From assembly GCF_000466165.1 (NCBI RefSeq), contig NZ_KE951439.1:1-64000 (forward strand): a DNA stretch of 64,000 nucleotides, in the 5' to 3' direction. How positions within the stretch are numbered: the stretch's first letter is position 1; every line of letters begins with the position of its first letter. The stretch is from Actinobaculum sp. oral taxon 183 str. F0552 (GTDB lineage Bacteria > Actinomycetota > Actinomycetes > Actinomycetales > Actinomycetaceae). Positions 17,562 through 27,096 of the stretch are shown in pieces. A program made the translations under genes and the position numbers. The notes below the pieces were generated by a model. That model saw nothing but the letters and a program-made list of their open reading frames with translations, did no database searches and was not told where the DNA came from.

Positions 17562-18533
17562 TCACATGGCGCGGTACCTGCCGTTCACCGCGGCCAGCTC
17601 TTCCCGCGTGGGCGGAACGGCCCCTCTCCGCGAGGCCGTCAGGGAAGCGGCGGTGGACGCGTACGCCCCCAGGCTCTGCAGATGGGTGCGCGAGATATGG
17701 TTGAGGTTGTCGCGATGGGCGGCTCCGTCCAGTGAGATCCGCGTCAGCCCGTCGATGAGCGCCGCGAAGAACGAATCGCCCGCTCCGGCGGTGTCGATCA
17801 CGTCGACTTGCTGGGACGGTATGCGGATGGGACTGCCGGAGCGGGGGTAGAGGAGCGTGTCTGCAGTGCCGCGAGTGACGATGACGAGGGACGGGCCCAG
17901 GCTGAGCCATCCGGCCGCGATGTCCCCGCTGTCCGCCCGCGCGCCGTACAGGCGGGCGACGTCCTCGTCGGAGGCCTTGACGATGTCGGCGAGTGCGACG
18001 AAGTCCTCGACCCTGTCGCGCGCATTCGCGCGGTCGTCGATCAGGCAGGCGCTGACGTTCGGATCGTAGACGATCGTCGCCGAGTCGCGCAGGTGGCTCA
18101 CCCAGTTCCGGACTTTGCTCGCGCCCGGCTCGACGTGGCAGGCGGCCGAGCCGAAGGCGAGGCAGGTGGGTGCCAGGACTTGGAGGTCCAGCTTGCAGGC
18201 GCCCGATTCGGGGATGTCCTGGATGTCCCAGGTGAAGGTCAGAGACTGGGATGAGACGCCGTCCTCGCCGATGACCGTGCGGGATACGGACGTCGGGTTG
18301 GTCCGCTCGGCGTCGGCGCGAAGCCACAGTTCCAAACCGTTGCTGGCCGTGTACTCGGCGAGGATCTCTCCGTCGGGGTCCAGCCCGAAGTCGGTGACCA
18401 GACGGACCGTCCGGCCCAGTCGCCTCAACCCGATCGCCACGTTCAGCATGGAGCCTCCCGGTCCGCGCAGGCACGATCCGTCGGCGAAGGCGACTTCGTC
18501 GATGAGCGCTTCGCCGATGACGAGCGTACTCAT
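17562..18533 (-). CDS. PfkB-family carbohydrate kinase (fructokinase/ribokinase-like)
   Basis: 323 residues. N-terminal MSTLVIGEALIDEVAF and GPGGSMLNVAIGLRRLG (sugar-binding GG motif), and C-terminal VDVIDTAGAGDSFFAALIDGL with the catalytic Asp and anion-hole glycines. It phosphorylates a sugar; the fructokinase guess rests on overall resemblance only. The ATG overlaps the xseB stop (ATGA), so translation is coupled to exonuclease VII genes, an unusual partner. A hairpin follows the stop. Confidence 0.87.
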   Translation of the reverse strand: MSTLVIGEALIDEVAFADGSCLRGPGGSMLNVAIGLRRLGRTVRLVTDFGLDPDGEILAEYTASNGLELWLRADAERTNPTSVSRTVIGEDGVSSQSLTFTWDIQDIPESGACKLDLQVLAPTCLAFGSAACHVEPGASKVRNWVSHLRDSATIVYDPNVSACLIDDRANARDRVEDFVALADIVKASDEDVARLYGARADSGDIAAGWLSLGPSLVIVTRGTADTLLYPRSGSPIRIPSQQVDVIDTAGAGDSFFAALIDGLTRISLDGAAHRDNLNHISRTHLQSLGAYASTAASLTASRRGAVPPTREELAAVNGRYRAM

Positions 18534-18856
18534 GTCAGCTCCCCGAGGGCGTCCTCTTCCGGTTCCTCGCCGTCCGCCCGCGATCCGCCGCTCGGTCCGG
18601 ACGCCCGGGTCTGAGACCGCTGGCCGTCCGTCTCCGCTTGGGCGGCGGCGAGGCGTTCGCGGGCGCCGTCCAGCCAGGCTTGGCAGTGCCGGGCCAGCCT
18701 TTCGCCCGCCTCCCACAGCCGCAGGGCCTCTTCCAAAGGGATGGACCCCTGTTCGAGCCGGGTGACGATTTCGACCAGGCGCGAACGCGCGTCCTCGTAG
18801 GAGAGGCCTTCCACGCCCGGGTCGACGTCATCCTCGTCCGTTGTTCTTCCTCCCAC
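18530..18856 (-). CDS. xseB: Exodeoxyribonuclease VII small subunit
   Basis: 108 residues; the conserved core is LSYEDARSRLVEIVTRLEQGSIPLEEALRLWEAGERLARHCQAWLDGARERL, a helical hairpin that coats the XseA stalk. The C-terminal 35 residues are a variable, acidic tail. GTG start at 18856 lies within the end of xseA (29-bp overlap). Confidence 0.93.
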   Translation of the reverse strand: MGGRTTDEDDVDPGVEGLSYEDARSRLVEIVTRLEQGSIPLEEALRLWEAGERLARHCQAWLDGARERLAAAQAETDGQRSQTRASGPSGGSRADGEEPEEDALGELT

Positions 18857-20114
18857 TCTCGCCTCCTCGTGGTGTTGGGGACGTCACCTCCAGGTCGAGC
18901 CGGCCGCGTGACAGGACTGCCCGAAGGCGCTTTCCGCGGCCGGTGTTCGAGGCGTCGGACAGGACGGCGCCATCGGCGTCGAGAAGAATCGAGTATCCGC
19001 GCTCGAGAGTCAGCTTGGGGGACAGCGCACTCAGGTTGGCCACGACGGTTGAGAGCGTCCCCTCCTCGCGGTCGAGAGCGCGCGACGCATGCGCGTGAAG
19101 CCACTGTGTCAGAGAGGCGAGGTCGGATTCGCGGACGTCGATCATGGTCGACGGGCGGGCCAGCGGGGGGCGGGCCAGCAGAGCCTCCAGGTCGGCTCGG
19201 GCGCGGTCGAGCATCGAGGAGACGGCCGCCCGTCCCCGTCGCAGGGCTTGCATGAGGCCCGCCTCCTCCTCGGCGACGTCGGGGACGATTCGCTTGGCCG
19301 CGTCCGTGGGCGTGGAGGCGCGCAGGTCGGCGACCAGGTCGAGAATCGGGCTGTCGCCTTCATGGCCGATGGCCGAGACGACGGGAGTGACGGCGTCCGC
19401 GACGGCGCGCACCAGCCGCTCATCGGAGAAGGGAAGGAGGTCCTCCACGCTGCCGCCTCCGCGAGCCAGCACGATCACGTCGACGCCGGGAGCCGCTTCG
19501 AGCTCGGACAGGGCCTGGAGCATGGCGTCGACGGCCCCCGAGCCCTGAACCTGCACCTCCCGTACATCGAAGCCCACAGCGGGCCACCGGGTTCGCGCAT
19601 TGACGACCACGTCCTCCTTGGCCTTCGTGTTGCGCCCGCAGATGAGCCCGATCGTCCGCGGAAGGAACGGAAGCCGCTTCTTGCGCTCCGCGGCGAACAG
19701 GCCCTCCGCCGCCAGCCGCGCCCTCAGCTGCTCCAGCCGTGCAAGGATGTCCCCGACTCCCACGGGGCGGACCTCGTCGGCCCACAGGGACAGGGAGCCG
19801 TTGGCCTCGTAGAAATCCGGCTTGGCGCAGACGACGACCCTCGTGCCCGACTCGACTCCCAGGGGAAGCAGGTGCGTCGAGATCTTCACCGACATCGACG
19901 CCTTGGCCTCCAAATCGCGAAGGGTGAAGAACTGAACCCTCGCGCCTGGGCGGCGTTGCAGGGTGATGACTTCTCCCTCGACCCACAGACGCGACATGGC
20001 GGCCACGTATTCGCGGATCTTCATCGACAGGACCCGCAGCGGCCACGGCCGCTGCGGACTCGTCTGTGCCGCGAGTTGGGGCAGCTCCGGCGGCACCGGG
20101 ATTTTCTGCGCCAT
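18828..20114 (-). CDS. xseA: Exodeoxyribonuclease VII large subunit
   Basis: 428 residues: N-terminal OB fold (LWVEGEVITLQRRPGARVQFFTLRD), catalytic domain (TIGLICGRNTKAKEDVVVNARTRWP; DVIVLARGGGSVEDLLPFSDERLVRAVADAVTPVVSAIGHEGD) and helical C-terminal stalk ending LERGYSILLD. It degrades single-stranded DNA with XseB. The ATG at 20114 has GGAAG upstream. It is first of the xseA-xseB-pfkB unit and divergent from ispH, as in mycobacteria. Confidence 0.95.
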   Translation of the reverse strand: MAQKIPVPPELPQLAAQTSPQRPWPLRVLSMKIREYVAAMSRLWVEGEVITLQRRPGARVQFFTLRDLEAKASMSVKISTHLLPLGVESGTRVVVCAKPDFYEANGSLSLWADEVRPVGVGDILARLEQLRARLAAEGLFAAERKKRLPFLPRTIGLICGRNTKAKEDVVVNARTRWPAVGFDVREVQVQGSGAVDAMLQALSELEAAPGVDVIVLARGGGSVEDLLPFSDERLVRAVADAVTPVVSAIGHEGDSPILDLVADLRASTPTDAAKRIVPDVAEEEAGLMQALRRGRAAVSSMLDRARADLEALLARPPLARPSTMIDVRESDLASLTQWLHAHASRALDREEGTLSTVVANLSALSPKLTLERGYSILLDADGAVLSDASNTGRGKRLRAVLSRGRLDLEVTSPTPRGGESGRKNNGRG

Positions 20115-20356
20115 GCGTACATGCTTCCACACGCGCTTTCCCGGGTGATGTGCCCTTTTACCTAGTGAGACGTGTCCTTTCCCCGGCAGGCCGTCGCGAT
20201 TGCGCGCGTTTTCGCCCGGGACCGCGCGTTTGAGAGCCGTCGCCCGGGCGGGCGCGACGAGTGGGGCTGTCGAGGTCTTCGTCCGGCGTCCCGCGGTGCC
20301 CGGGGGAGTCCGGGCTCACTCTCGCGCGGCTGTGACCCGCCGACTAGGCTTGGAGG

Positions 20357-21574
20357 GTGACTGAAAGATCAAACGGGCCGGCCGCCTCCCTCGCCGGGGC
20401 TTCGGCGTTCCCGTCTGAGATCCCGTCGGCTCCCTCTCCCGACGGGCGCAGGATCCTCGTGGCCACGCCGCGCGGGTACTGTGCGGGCGTGGATCGCGCG
20501 GTCGACGCCGTGGAGAAGGCCCTCGCGCTGTACGGGGCGCCCGTGTACGTGCGCAAAGAGATCGTCCACAACAAGTTCGTCGTCGAAACTCTGACGAGGC
20601 GCGGGGCGATCTTCGTCTCCGAAACCGAGGAAGTCCCCGAGGGTGCGCGAGTGGTGTTCTCCGCGCACGGCGTGTCGCCCGCCGTCCACGCCGAAGCGGC
20701 CGCCAGGAACCTGCTCACGATCGACGCGACCTGCCCCCTGGTGACGAAGGTGCACAAGCAGGCGGTGCGCTTCGCCAAGGGAGATTACGACATCCTCCTG
20801 ATCGGGCACGCCGGGCACGAGGAAGTCGAGGGCACGCAGGGAGAGGCGCCCGAGCACATCCAGGTCGTCAACGGCCCCGAGGAGATCGACGCGGTCCAGG
20901 TCCGCGATCCGAACAAGGTCGTGTGGATCTCCCAGACCACGCTCTCGGTCGACGAGACCCTCAAGATCGTCGAGCTGCTCAGGCAGCGGTTCCCGAACCT
21001 CATCGACCCGCCGTCCGACGACATCTGCTACGCGACTCAGAATCGCCAAGGCGCGGTCAAGACGATGGCTCCCGAGTGCGACGCCGTCATCGTGGTGGGA
21101 TCGGCGAATTCGTCCAACTCGGTGCGCCTGGTCGAGGTCGCGCTGGAGGCCGGTGCGGGAACCGCCTACCGGGTGGATCGCGCCGAGGAGGTCGACCCCG
21201 CCTGGCTGGAAGGTGTGACGACGGTGGGCCTGACCTCTGGCGCATCCGTGCCCGAGATCCTCGTTCGCGACGTCGTCGAACGTCTGAGGTCTTTCGGATA
21301 CACGCAGGTCGAACGCGTCGAGACGGTGTCGGAGGACATCCGGTTCACCCTGCCGAAGAACCTCCGGGCGGACCTCAAGGCAACCGGGATCCAGCCTGAC
21401 AGGCCCCACAAAGTCCGGGAACAAAAGGCCGGCGGGGCCGGCACGGCCGCGGAGAGGTCGCCTGGCAGGCGGGTGCGCAACGCCGGCGCCCGCAACAGGA
21501 GGGTATTCGACGGCGGCGCACAAACCGAACGCGCTGAGCCTGCCTCCGGCCGTCGGCGTGCGGACACCGCGTGA
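20357..21574 (+). CDS. ispH: 4-hydroxy-3-methylbut-2-enyl diphosphate reductase
   Basis: 405 residues. Landmarks: [21 protein letters not shown] (first Fe-S Cys), [22 protein letters not shown] (second Cys), [33 protein letters not shown] (third Cys) and VGSANSSNS. It is the last step of the MEP isoprenoid pathway and binds a [4Fe-4S] cluster. Both termini carry extra low-complexity residues; the C-terminal 60 residues are Arg/Ala/Gly-rich and not part of the fold. GTG start at 20357. Confidence 0.95.
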   Translation: MTERSNGPAASLAGASAFPSEIPSAPSPDGRRILVATPRGYCAGVDRAVDAVEKALALYGAPVYVRKEIVHNKFVVETLTRRGAIFVSETEEVPEGARVVFSAHGVSPAVHAEAAARNLLTIDATCPLVTKVHKQAVRFAKGDYDILLIGHAGHEEVEGTQGEAPEHIQVVNGPEEIDAVQVRDPNKVVWISQTTLSVDETLKIVELLRQRFPNLIDPPSDDICYATQNRQGAVKTMAPECDAVIVVGSANSSNSVRLVEVALEAGAGTAYRVDRAEEVDPAWLEGVTTVGLTSGASVPEILVRDVVERLRSFGYTQVERVETVSEDIRFTLPKNLRADLKATGIQPDRPHKVREQKAGGAGTAAERSPGRRVRNAGARNRRVFDGGAQTERAEPASGRRRADTA

Positions 21575-21788
21575 GGGCCCGATACAGGACACCGCGTAAG
21601 ATCCCGGTTAGGGCGCCGCGTGAGGATCCGGTTGTCATCCGGTTGAGCCTGAGGCGTCAGCCGGTGATTGGGATCGAGGGCCCAGCCGTCGATCTCAACC
21701 GGTGGTCGAGATCGAGGGCCCAGCCAGCTGAGCTCGAGGGGCTCCGGCAGGGGAAAGGGACTTCAGTCAGGGAAGGCGAGGAGGAAAC
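21575..21788. repeat. Short degenerate direct repeats between ispH and the AlkD-like gene
   Basis: A 16-base word (GATCGAGGGCCCAGCC) occurs at 21672-21687 and again at 21710-21725, and ACACCGCGT-type words recur at 21566-21620. These look like local slippage duplications; no gene is present. Confidence 0.6.
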
Positions 21789-22448
21789 ATGATCGACGCG
21801 GATGCGCTCTTCCGCGATCTCCGTGAGGCGTCGGATCCCGGCAGGGCCGGGCCGATGTCCTCCTACATGCGCAATCAGTTTCCCTTCCTGGGGATCTCGG
21901 CCACGCGGAGGCGCGATGTGTGCAAGCCGCATTTCGCCGGGGTTAAAAAGGAGGGGCGCATCGACTGGCCGTTCGTCGATGCCTGTTGGCAGTGCGAGGA
22001 ACGGGAGTTCCAGTACGTGGGCGCAGACTACCTGCGGATCGTGCGCAGGCATTTGGTCCCCGGCGACCTGCCGCGGCTGAAAGCCCTGGCGACGTCCAAA
22101 TCGTGGTGGGACACCGTCGACTCCCTGGACCGTACCGTCGGCGACGTGATCCGCAGGTTTCCCGATGCGCGGCCGACCATTCTCGAATGGGCGCGCGATA
22201 AGAACATGTGGGTGCGGCGGATAGCGATCGACCATCAGCTGCTCCGCAAGGGCGACACCGACACGGAGCTGCTCGCCGACATCCTTCAAGCCAATTTCGG
22301 ATCCGGGGAATTCTTCATCGACAAGGCCATAGGCTGGGCGCTCCGCGACTATTCGAAGACGTCTCCCGAATGGGTCCGCGGCTTCATCGAGGACCACCGC
22401 GGACGGATGTCGGCGCTGTCGATCCGCGAGGCGAGCAAATACCTCTAG
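21789..22448 (+). CDS. DNA alkylation repair protein (AlkD-like HEAT-repeat glycosylase)
   Basis: 219 residues. AlkD pattern: MSSYMRNQFPFLGISATRRRDVCKP, EREFQYVGADYLRIVRR, LATSKSWWDTVDSLDRTVGDVI (key Trp-Trp-Asp for DNA contact), NMWVRRIAIDHQL, EFFIDKAIGWALRDYSKTSPEWVRGFIE. It removes alkylated bases without base flipping in studied members. GAGGAGGAAAC precedes the ATG. Confidence 0.93.
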   Translation: MIDADALFRDLREASDPGRAGPMSSYMRNQFPFLGISATRRRDVCKPHFAGVKKEGRIDWPFVDACWQCEEREFQYVGADYLRIVRRHLVPGDLPRLKALATSKSWWDTVDSLDRTVGDVIRRFPDARPTILEWARDKNMWVRRIAIDHQLLRKGDTDTELLADILQANFGSGEFFIDKAIGWALRDYSKTSPEWVRGFIEDHRGRMSALSIREASKYL

Positions 22449-22651
22449 GCGCAGGCATCGCGCGTTCAAGGGCCGGGCTCAACCGGTCTCGAGACTCAGG
22501 CTCAACTGGGCTCGGACTCAGCCATGTTCGGGCCGGACTGATCCAAAGATTCAGGCTAAATCATTCGGGCTCGACTCGCCGCGCATCCGGCAAGGCCTCT
22601 CTACTCTCACACGAAAGGCGTCTTCGAACATCTCTCAAGGGATGCTCCTCT

Positions 22652-23887
22652 CTACAGGGGCTCCTGAGAGGCGTCGAACTGCAGCTGGGGCGCCGCGATC
22701 TTCCTGACCTGGGCGGCGTCGCCCTCGATCGGGCGGGGCGGATCCAGTTTGGCGTCGAGCGAGGTCAGGTCCCGGGCCGTCACGAGGACGCGCTTCTCCA
22801 GCGAGCCGACGGTCTTGTTGTACCGGTCGACCGTGGTCCGCAGCGACGAGCCGAGGCTGTCCAGGTGCTCGGCCACTTTCCCCAGCCGTTCGGCGAGCGT
22901 TCTGCCGAGCTCGAGAATCGCCTGGGCCTCCTGGGTGATCTGGGTCGAGGACCATACAGCGGCCACCGAGCGCAGGAGTGCGAGCAGAGAGCTCGGGGTG
23001 GCCAGGGCCACCTTCTGGCGGAGCGCGTCTTCCAGCAGGGAGGGGTCATTCGTCAAAGCCTCTGAGAGCAGGGACTCCGCGGGGAGGAAGAGGACGGTGA
23101 TCTCCGGCGAACCGGCGAATTCACCGGGATAGTTACGTTTGGCGAGCTCCTTGACGTGGGTGCGCAAGGCGTCGGCGTGCTTTTGCACGAGTTCGCTGCG
23201 CTTGGCCAGATCCTGTTCGCCGATGCCTTCGATTTCGTAGGCTTCGAGCAGAGCGGACAACGGGACTTTCGCGTCCACGGCGATGTGCGCCCCGCCTGGA
23301 AGGTGGATCGTCAGATCGGGCCGCGAGGCGGAGTCGGATACGTGGGAGGACCCTCGTGTCGTGGTCGAAACCCGCTGCTGTTCGGAGAAGTCCACGTGGG
23401 GGAGCATGCCCGAGGCCTCGACGATCCGACGCAGCTCGACCTCCCCCCACGTGCCGCGGGCCGAGACGGATGTGAGCGCCCTGCTGAGCGAGGCCGTTTC
23501 GTGAGCGAGCTTCTCGCTGGTCTGCGCCGCGTGGGACAGTTGCTCGCGTATCGCGGCGTCGTGGGAGGCCTGCCGGGTCTGCATCGCCGTGACCTGTTCC
23601 GTCATACTCCTCAACTGGGCTGACAGCGGCGTGATCATCTGGGCCAGGGATTGATCCGAGCGGGCGCGTTCGGCCAACTCGGCGTTCTCGCGCTCGAGGA
23701 CGTCCGCGCGGCCGGAGGCTTCGGCCGCCTTGGCCTGCCATTCGGCGGCCTGGGATTGGGCCTGCCCCGAGCGCTCGCGTTCGGTGGACCGCAGGATCGC
23801 CCTCGCGTACCCGAGGACGAAACCCACGAAGAGGCACAGAGCCAGCAGAATGAGCAGCAGAAGCGTCGGTATCTCCATGCCAACCAT
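22652..23887 (-). CDS. rmuC: RmuC family DNA recombination protein
   Basis: 411 residues. One N-terminal membrane helix (IPTLLLLILLALCLFVGFVLGY), a long coiled coil (about residues 30-140) and the RmuC nuclease-like domain: GTWGEVELRRIVEASGM, RPDLTIHLPGGAHIAVDAKVPLSA (PD-(D/E)XK-like core), ALRTHVKELAKRNYPGEFAGSPEITVLFLP, VALATPSSLLALLRSVA. It limits DNA rearrangements. The start could instead be the ATG at 23878; neither has a clear ribosome site. Confidence 0.92.
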   Translation of the reverse strand: MVGMEIPTLLLLILLALCLFVGFVLGYARAILRSTERERSGQAQSQAAEWQAKAAEASGRADVLERENAELAERARSDQSLAQMITPLSAQLRSMTEQVTAMQTRQASHDAAIREQLSHAAQTSEKLAHETASLSRALTSVSARGTWGEVELRRIVEASGMLPHVDFSEQQRVSTTTRGSSHVSDSASRPDLTIHLPGGAHIAVDAKVPLSALLEAYEIEGIGEQDLAKRSELVQKHADALRTHVKELAKRNYPGEFAGSPEITVLFLPAESLLSEALTNDPSLLEDALRQKVALATPSSLLALLRSVAAVWSSTQITQEAQAILELGRTLAERLGKVAEHLDSLGSSLRTTVDRYNKTVGSLEKRVLVTARDLTSLDAKLDPPRPIEGDAAQVRKIAAPQLQFDASQEPL

Positions 23888-24062
23888 TGTCGTCCCGGCC
23901 TCCGACGGTTTTCGGGATCGGGGATCGTGCGTCGGGTGGAGGCCCGGCGCCCTCCGGTGTAGGCGTCGTCATCCCGTATGGAGCCGGCTCCGCGAGGCGC
24001 GCCTGTTTTCCGCGCGAGTGCATCATCGCCGCGGTCGGGGCGGGTGCGATTAGGATGGCCCG

Positions 24063-25307
24063 GTGGTCACCTCGTCGTCGGCTCCGCCGCCCATGCACTC
24101 CGCCTTGCGGGCCCGGTTCGGCATCTCGCTGTTCTTCTTCACGAATGGGGCCGTCTTCGCGGGGATGGTCGCCCGCTATCCGGAGATCAAGCACCGCTTG
24201 GGCATGTCCGACGGGGCATTCGGCCTGACCGTCGTCGCCTTTTCGATAGGCGCGATGTCCGCGACGATCCTGCCTTCGCTCTTCATCCGGAGGCTGGGCG
24301 CTCGGGCGACGTCGCTGTGGTGGACCGCGGCCCTGGCGCTCGCCATGGGTGTGGCCGGTGTCGCCGCGAACGCCGGCTACACGCGGTTGTTCATGGTGGC
24401 CCTCTTTCTCGGCGGTGTGTGCGACGCGATCGTCGACACCGCGCAGAATTCCCATGCGATGCGAGTCCAGGAGGCCTGCGGACGTTCCATCATCAACTCC
24501 CTGCACGCCCTGTGGAGCGTCGGTTCGGTGGCCGGCGGCGCCGTCGGAGCCCTGGCCGCCACGCATGGGGTTCCGTTGGCCGTTCACCTTCCGGCGATGT
24601 CGGCGGTGTGCTTCGGCCTCGCCGCACTCGCCACACGCCTCTCGCGCCTGCCGGCGGCCGCCTCCCGGCCGCCACACGCGGAGGCATCGGGGAGTGCGGC
24701 GAATGGGGGTGGAACCGCCAGGCTCATCAGCCTTCTCCCGATCGCGATCGTCGGCATAGCGGGCATGCAGGTGGAGATCGTCGGCATGGACTGGAGCGCC
24801 AACTATCTCAACGACAGAGTTGGCTGGCCCAGCGCCGAGGCCGGGGTCGTCTACGTGGTGACCATGGTCGCGCAGGTCGTAGGCCGGATAGCCGGCGACT
24901 CAATGACGGACAGGCGAGGGAGAGGTCGGGTTGCGCGAGCGGGCATGGCCATGGCTGCCGCCGGCCTGTCCATCGCAGCGGCCTTCCCCTACTCCTGGGC
25001 GGTCATCCCCGGGTTCGCCCTGGCGGGGTTCGGGAGTGCGACCATCGTTCCCGCCGCCTTCGCGGTGGCGGACGCCGCCCCAGGCTTCCGGGACGGCACG
25101 GCGCTCACGGTGGTCGGCTGGATCATGAGAACGGGTGCGGTGGTCACGAGCCCGCTCATCGGGACGATCTCCGACGCCGTCGGCCTGCGCATCGGCATCC
25201 TCCTGCCGTTCGCCCTCGGCGGGGCGGCCTGTTTCTTCTTCTCGCGCTTCGACGCAGCGGAGGGGAAACAAGCGGCGGAGGAGAAGCGAGCGGCAGAGGG
25301 GGAGTGA
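24063..25307 (+). CDS. MFS transporter (YbjJ-like)
   Basis: 414 residues with 12 predicted helices in two halves joined by a loop near residue 200. Motifs such as FFFTNGAVFAGMVARYPEIKHRLGMSD, VCDAIVDTAQNSHAMRVQ and MDWSANYLNDRVGWPSAEAGVVYVV match the YbjJ/FucP-like branch often annotated as a putative sugar or drug transporter. Substrate unknown. GTG start. The C-terminus is an Ala/Glu/Lys-rich repeat (AAEGKQAAEEKRAAEGE). Confidence 0.85.
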   Translation: MVTSSSAPPPMHSALRARFGISLFFFTNGAVFAGMVARYPEIKHRLGMSDGAFGLTVVAFSIGAMSATILPSLFIRRLGARATSLWWTAALALAMGVAGVAANAGYTRLFMVALFLGGVCDAIVDTAQNSHAMRVQEACGRSIINSLHALWSVGSVAGGAVGALAATHGVPLAVHLPAMSAVCFGLAALATRLSRLPAAASRPPHAEASGSAANGGGTARLISLLPIAIVGIAGMQVEIVGMDWSANYLNDRVGWPSAEAGVVYVVTMVAQVVGRIAGDSMTDRRGRGRVARAGMAMAAAGLSIAAAFPYSWAVIPGFALAGFGSATIVPAAFAVADAAPGFRDGTALTVVGWIMRTGAVVTSPLIGTISDAVGLRIGILLPFALGGAACFFFSRFDAAEGKQAAEEKRAAEGE

Positions 25308-25344
25308 GGAAGCCCGACTGGCGGTGAAACTCAGGTCAATTCAA

Positions 25345-25374
25345 GATTTCACCGGGTATTTGACCGGTGAAATC
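25345..25374. terminator. Perfect 11-bp inverted repeat after the MFS gene
   Basis: GATTTCACCGG pairs with CCGGTGAAATC around an 8-base loop, followed by TGGTTTC. A third half-copy (GGTTTCACCGG) lies 15 bases further. Most likely a terminator. Confidence 0.6.
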
Positions 25375-25412
25375 TGGTTTCATCGAGGTTTCACCGGCTC
25401 GGCCAGCCTCCA

Positions 25413-25442
25413 TTTGATCAGTACCCGTTTGATCGGTACCCG
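25413..25442. repeat. Two tandem 15-bp units
   Basis: TTTGATCAGTACCCG is followed directly by TTTGATCGGTACCCG. It lies in the 358-base gap between the MFS and SDR genes, where no gene is seen. Confidence 0.7.
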
Positions 25443-25665
25443 TTCAAGGCAGCAATGATTCAGGCAACGCCCATTCGGTCAGCACTGACTCAGGCTGCAC
25501 CGGTTGAGACGCATCGCCGAGATGCGTCGGCCCAGGCGTACCTGTCCAGCACGGCCAGGCGCGCCCTCCCAGACGCCGGCTCAGATCCCCGATTCGGGCT
25601 CACAGAGACACACTGGTCAGGGCGCACTGGCTAGACTCGGATCAGCGACTCGACGAGGAGGAAGC

Positions 25666-26427
25666 ATGAGCGAATTACTGGAAGGCCGCACGGCCCTGGT
25701 GACGGGCGGCACGAGCGGAATCGGGCGGGGCATCGCCGAGGTCCTGCGAATGCGCGGAGCGGCAGTCGCCGTCACCGGGGCGACCGAGGCTAGATGCGAG
25801 GACGCCCGCGCGGCCGGCTTCCCCGCCTATCGCCTGGACGTGCGGGACCGGCAGGCCTGCAACGAAGCCGTCGCACGCGCCGTGAGCGACCTGGGCGGGC
25901 TGTCCGTGCTCGCCTCCAACGCCGGCGTCTACCCCCAGACTCGCATCTCGGACATGGCCGACGAGGACATCGCCGCGATCTTCGGCGTCAACGTCACGGG
26001 CACGATCCACATGGTCCAAGCGGCGACGCCGGCCTTGAGGGAGTCCGGGCGCGGACGCGTGGTGGTGACTTCCTCGATCACGGGCAACGTCACGGGATAC
26101 CCCGGCTGGTCGCACTACGGGGCGACTAAGGCCGCGCAGATGGGCTTCGTGCGATCGGCGGCGATGGAGCTGGCCAAGGACGGCATCACGATCAACGCCG
26201 TCATGCCGGGCAACGTGGTCACACCGGGGCTCACCGCGCTGGGAGAGGAGTACATGCAGCGGATGGCCGCCGCGGTTCCGCTCGGATACCTCGGCGAGCC
26301 ACGCGACATCGGCGAGGCCGTCGCCTTCCTCGCCTCCGACGGCGCCCGCTACATCACGGGCCAGGCGATCGTGGTGGACGGCGGCCAAATCCTGCCGGAG
26401 TCCCCGGAGGCCATCGCGGACATGTGA
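25666..26427 (+). CDS. Short-chain dehydrogenase/reductase (FabG-like)
   Basis: 253 residues. Rossmann cofactor loop TGGTSGIGRGIAE, NAG motif as ASNAGVY, catalytic Ser-Tyr-Lys as SSITGN and YGATKAAQ, and the C-terminal YITGQAIVVDGG. It reduces or oxidises an alcohol/ketone with NAD(P); the substrate is unknown. The ATG at 25666 follows GAGGAGGAAG. No partner genes in the same direction. Confidence 0.9.
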   Translation: MSELLEGRTALVTGGTSGIGRGIAEVLRMRGAAVAVTGATEARCEDARAAGFPAYRLDVRDRQACNEAVARAVSDLGGLSVLASNAGVYPQTRISDMADEDIAAIFGVNVTGTIHMVQAATPALRESGRGRVVVTSSITGNVTGYPGWSHYGATKAAQMGFVRSAAMELAKDGITINAVMPGNVVTPGLTALGEEYMQRMAAAVPLGYLGEPRDIGEAVAFLASDGARYITGQAIVVDGGQILPESPEAIADM

Positions 26428-26523
26428 AGGCCACGAACCATTAGCGGACCTCTGCACTGGCCGAGGTCTGCCCGCTACGCCTGGCGAAGGATGTGATGTC
26501 TGGTTGGTCGCCTCGCTGCCCGC

Positions 26524-26982
26524 CTACGCCTGGTGAAGGAGCGCCTCGGATCCCAGGGGCATGTGCGCGCCGAGGAACGTCAGATACTTCTCACCGCCTT
26601 CGAAGACATCCGTGCCGTTGATCATATAGGCGCTCATGAACGGGTCCACGGCCTCGGCGTGGCGGCCCGTCTCGAAACGGGCCTGGCCCAGCCGGTACCA
26701 GACGAGCGGATTGTCGGTGGCGCCCAGGGCGATCGCATGCTGCGCGCAGTTCTCCTCCGTGACCCAGTCGCCGAGTTCCCCGGCGCTGTCGGCGATGCAC
26801 GAAAAGTACCACCACGCCGTCTCGTCGTCCGCCGGAAGCATGTGGAGTGCACGGGACCACGCCTGGATGGCCTGCGGATGGTACCCGTGGTCGGCCAGGT
26901 ATCCTCCGGCTTCGCCGAGTTCCCTGGGTGTGCGTGCTGTCGAGGGGTCTGTGTGCGTGCGGGAACGGGAGAAGAATCCCAT
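26524..26982 (-). CDS. TPR-repeat protein
   Basis: 152 residues made of about three tetratricopeptide-like helical hairpins (YHPQAIQAWSRALHMLPADDETAWWYFSCIADSAG; NCAQHAIALGATDNPLVWYRLGQARFETGRHAEAVDPFMSAYMI). No catalytic motifs. Function unknown; TPRs usually mediate protein contacts. GGAAGG precedes the ATG. Confidence 0.7.
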   Translation of the reverse strand: MGFFSRSRTHTDPSTARTPRELGEAGGYLADHGYHPQAIQAWSRALHMLPADDETAWWYFSCIADSAGELGDWVTEENCAQHAIALGATDNPLVWYRLGQARFETGRHAEAVDPFMSAYMINGTDVFEGGEKYLTFLGAHMPLGSEALLHQA

Positions 26983-27096
26983 GGCGCCTTCCTGTCGGTC
27001 TGGATGTCCGCCGTTATTATCGGGGCGGTGCGTGCTAGATTTCCAACAGAATCGAGGGGTAACGTTCCCCCGTCCCCGGGTCGCTAGAATGGCAGT

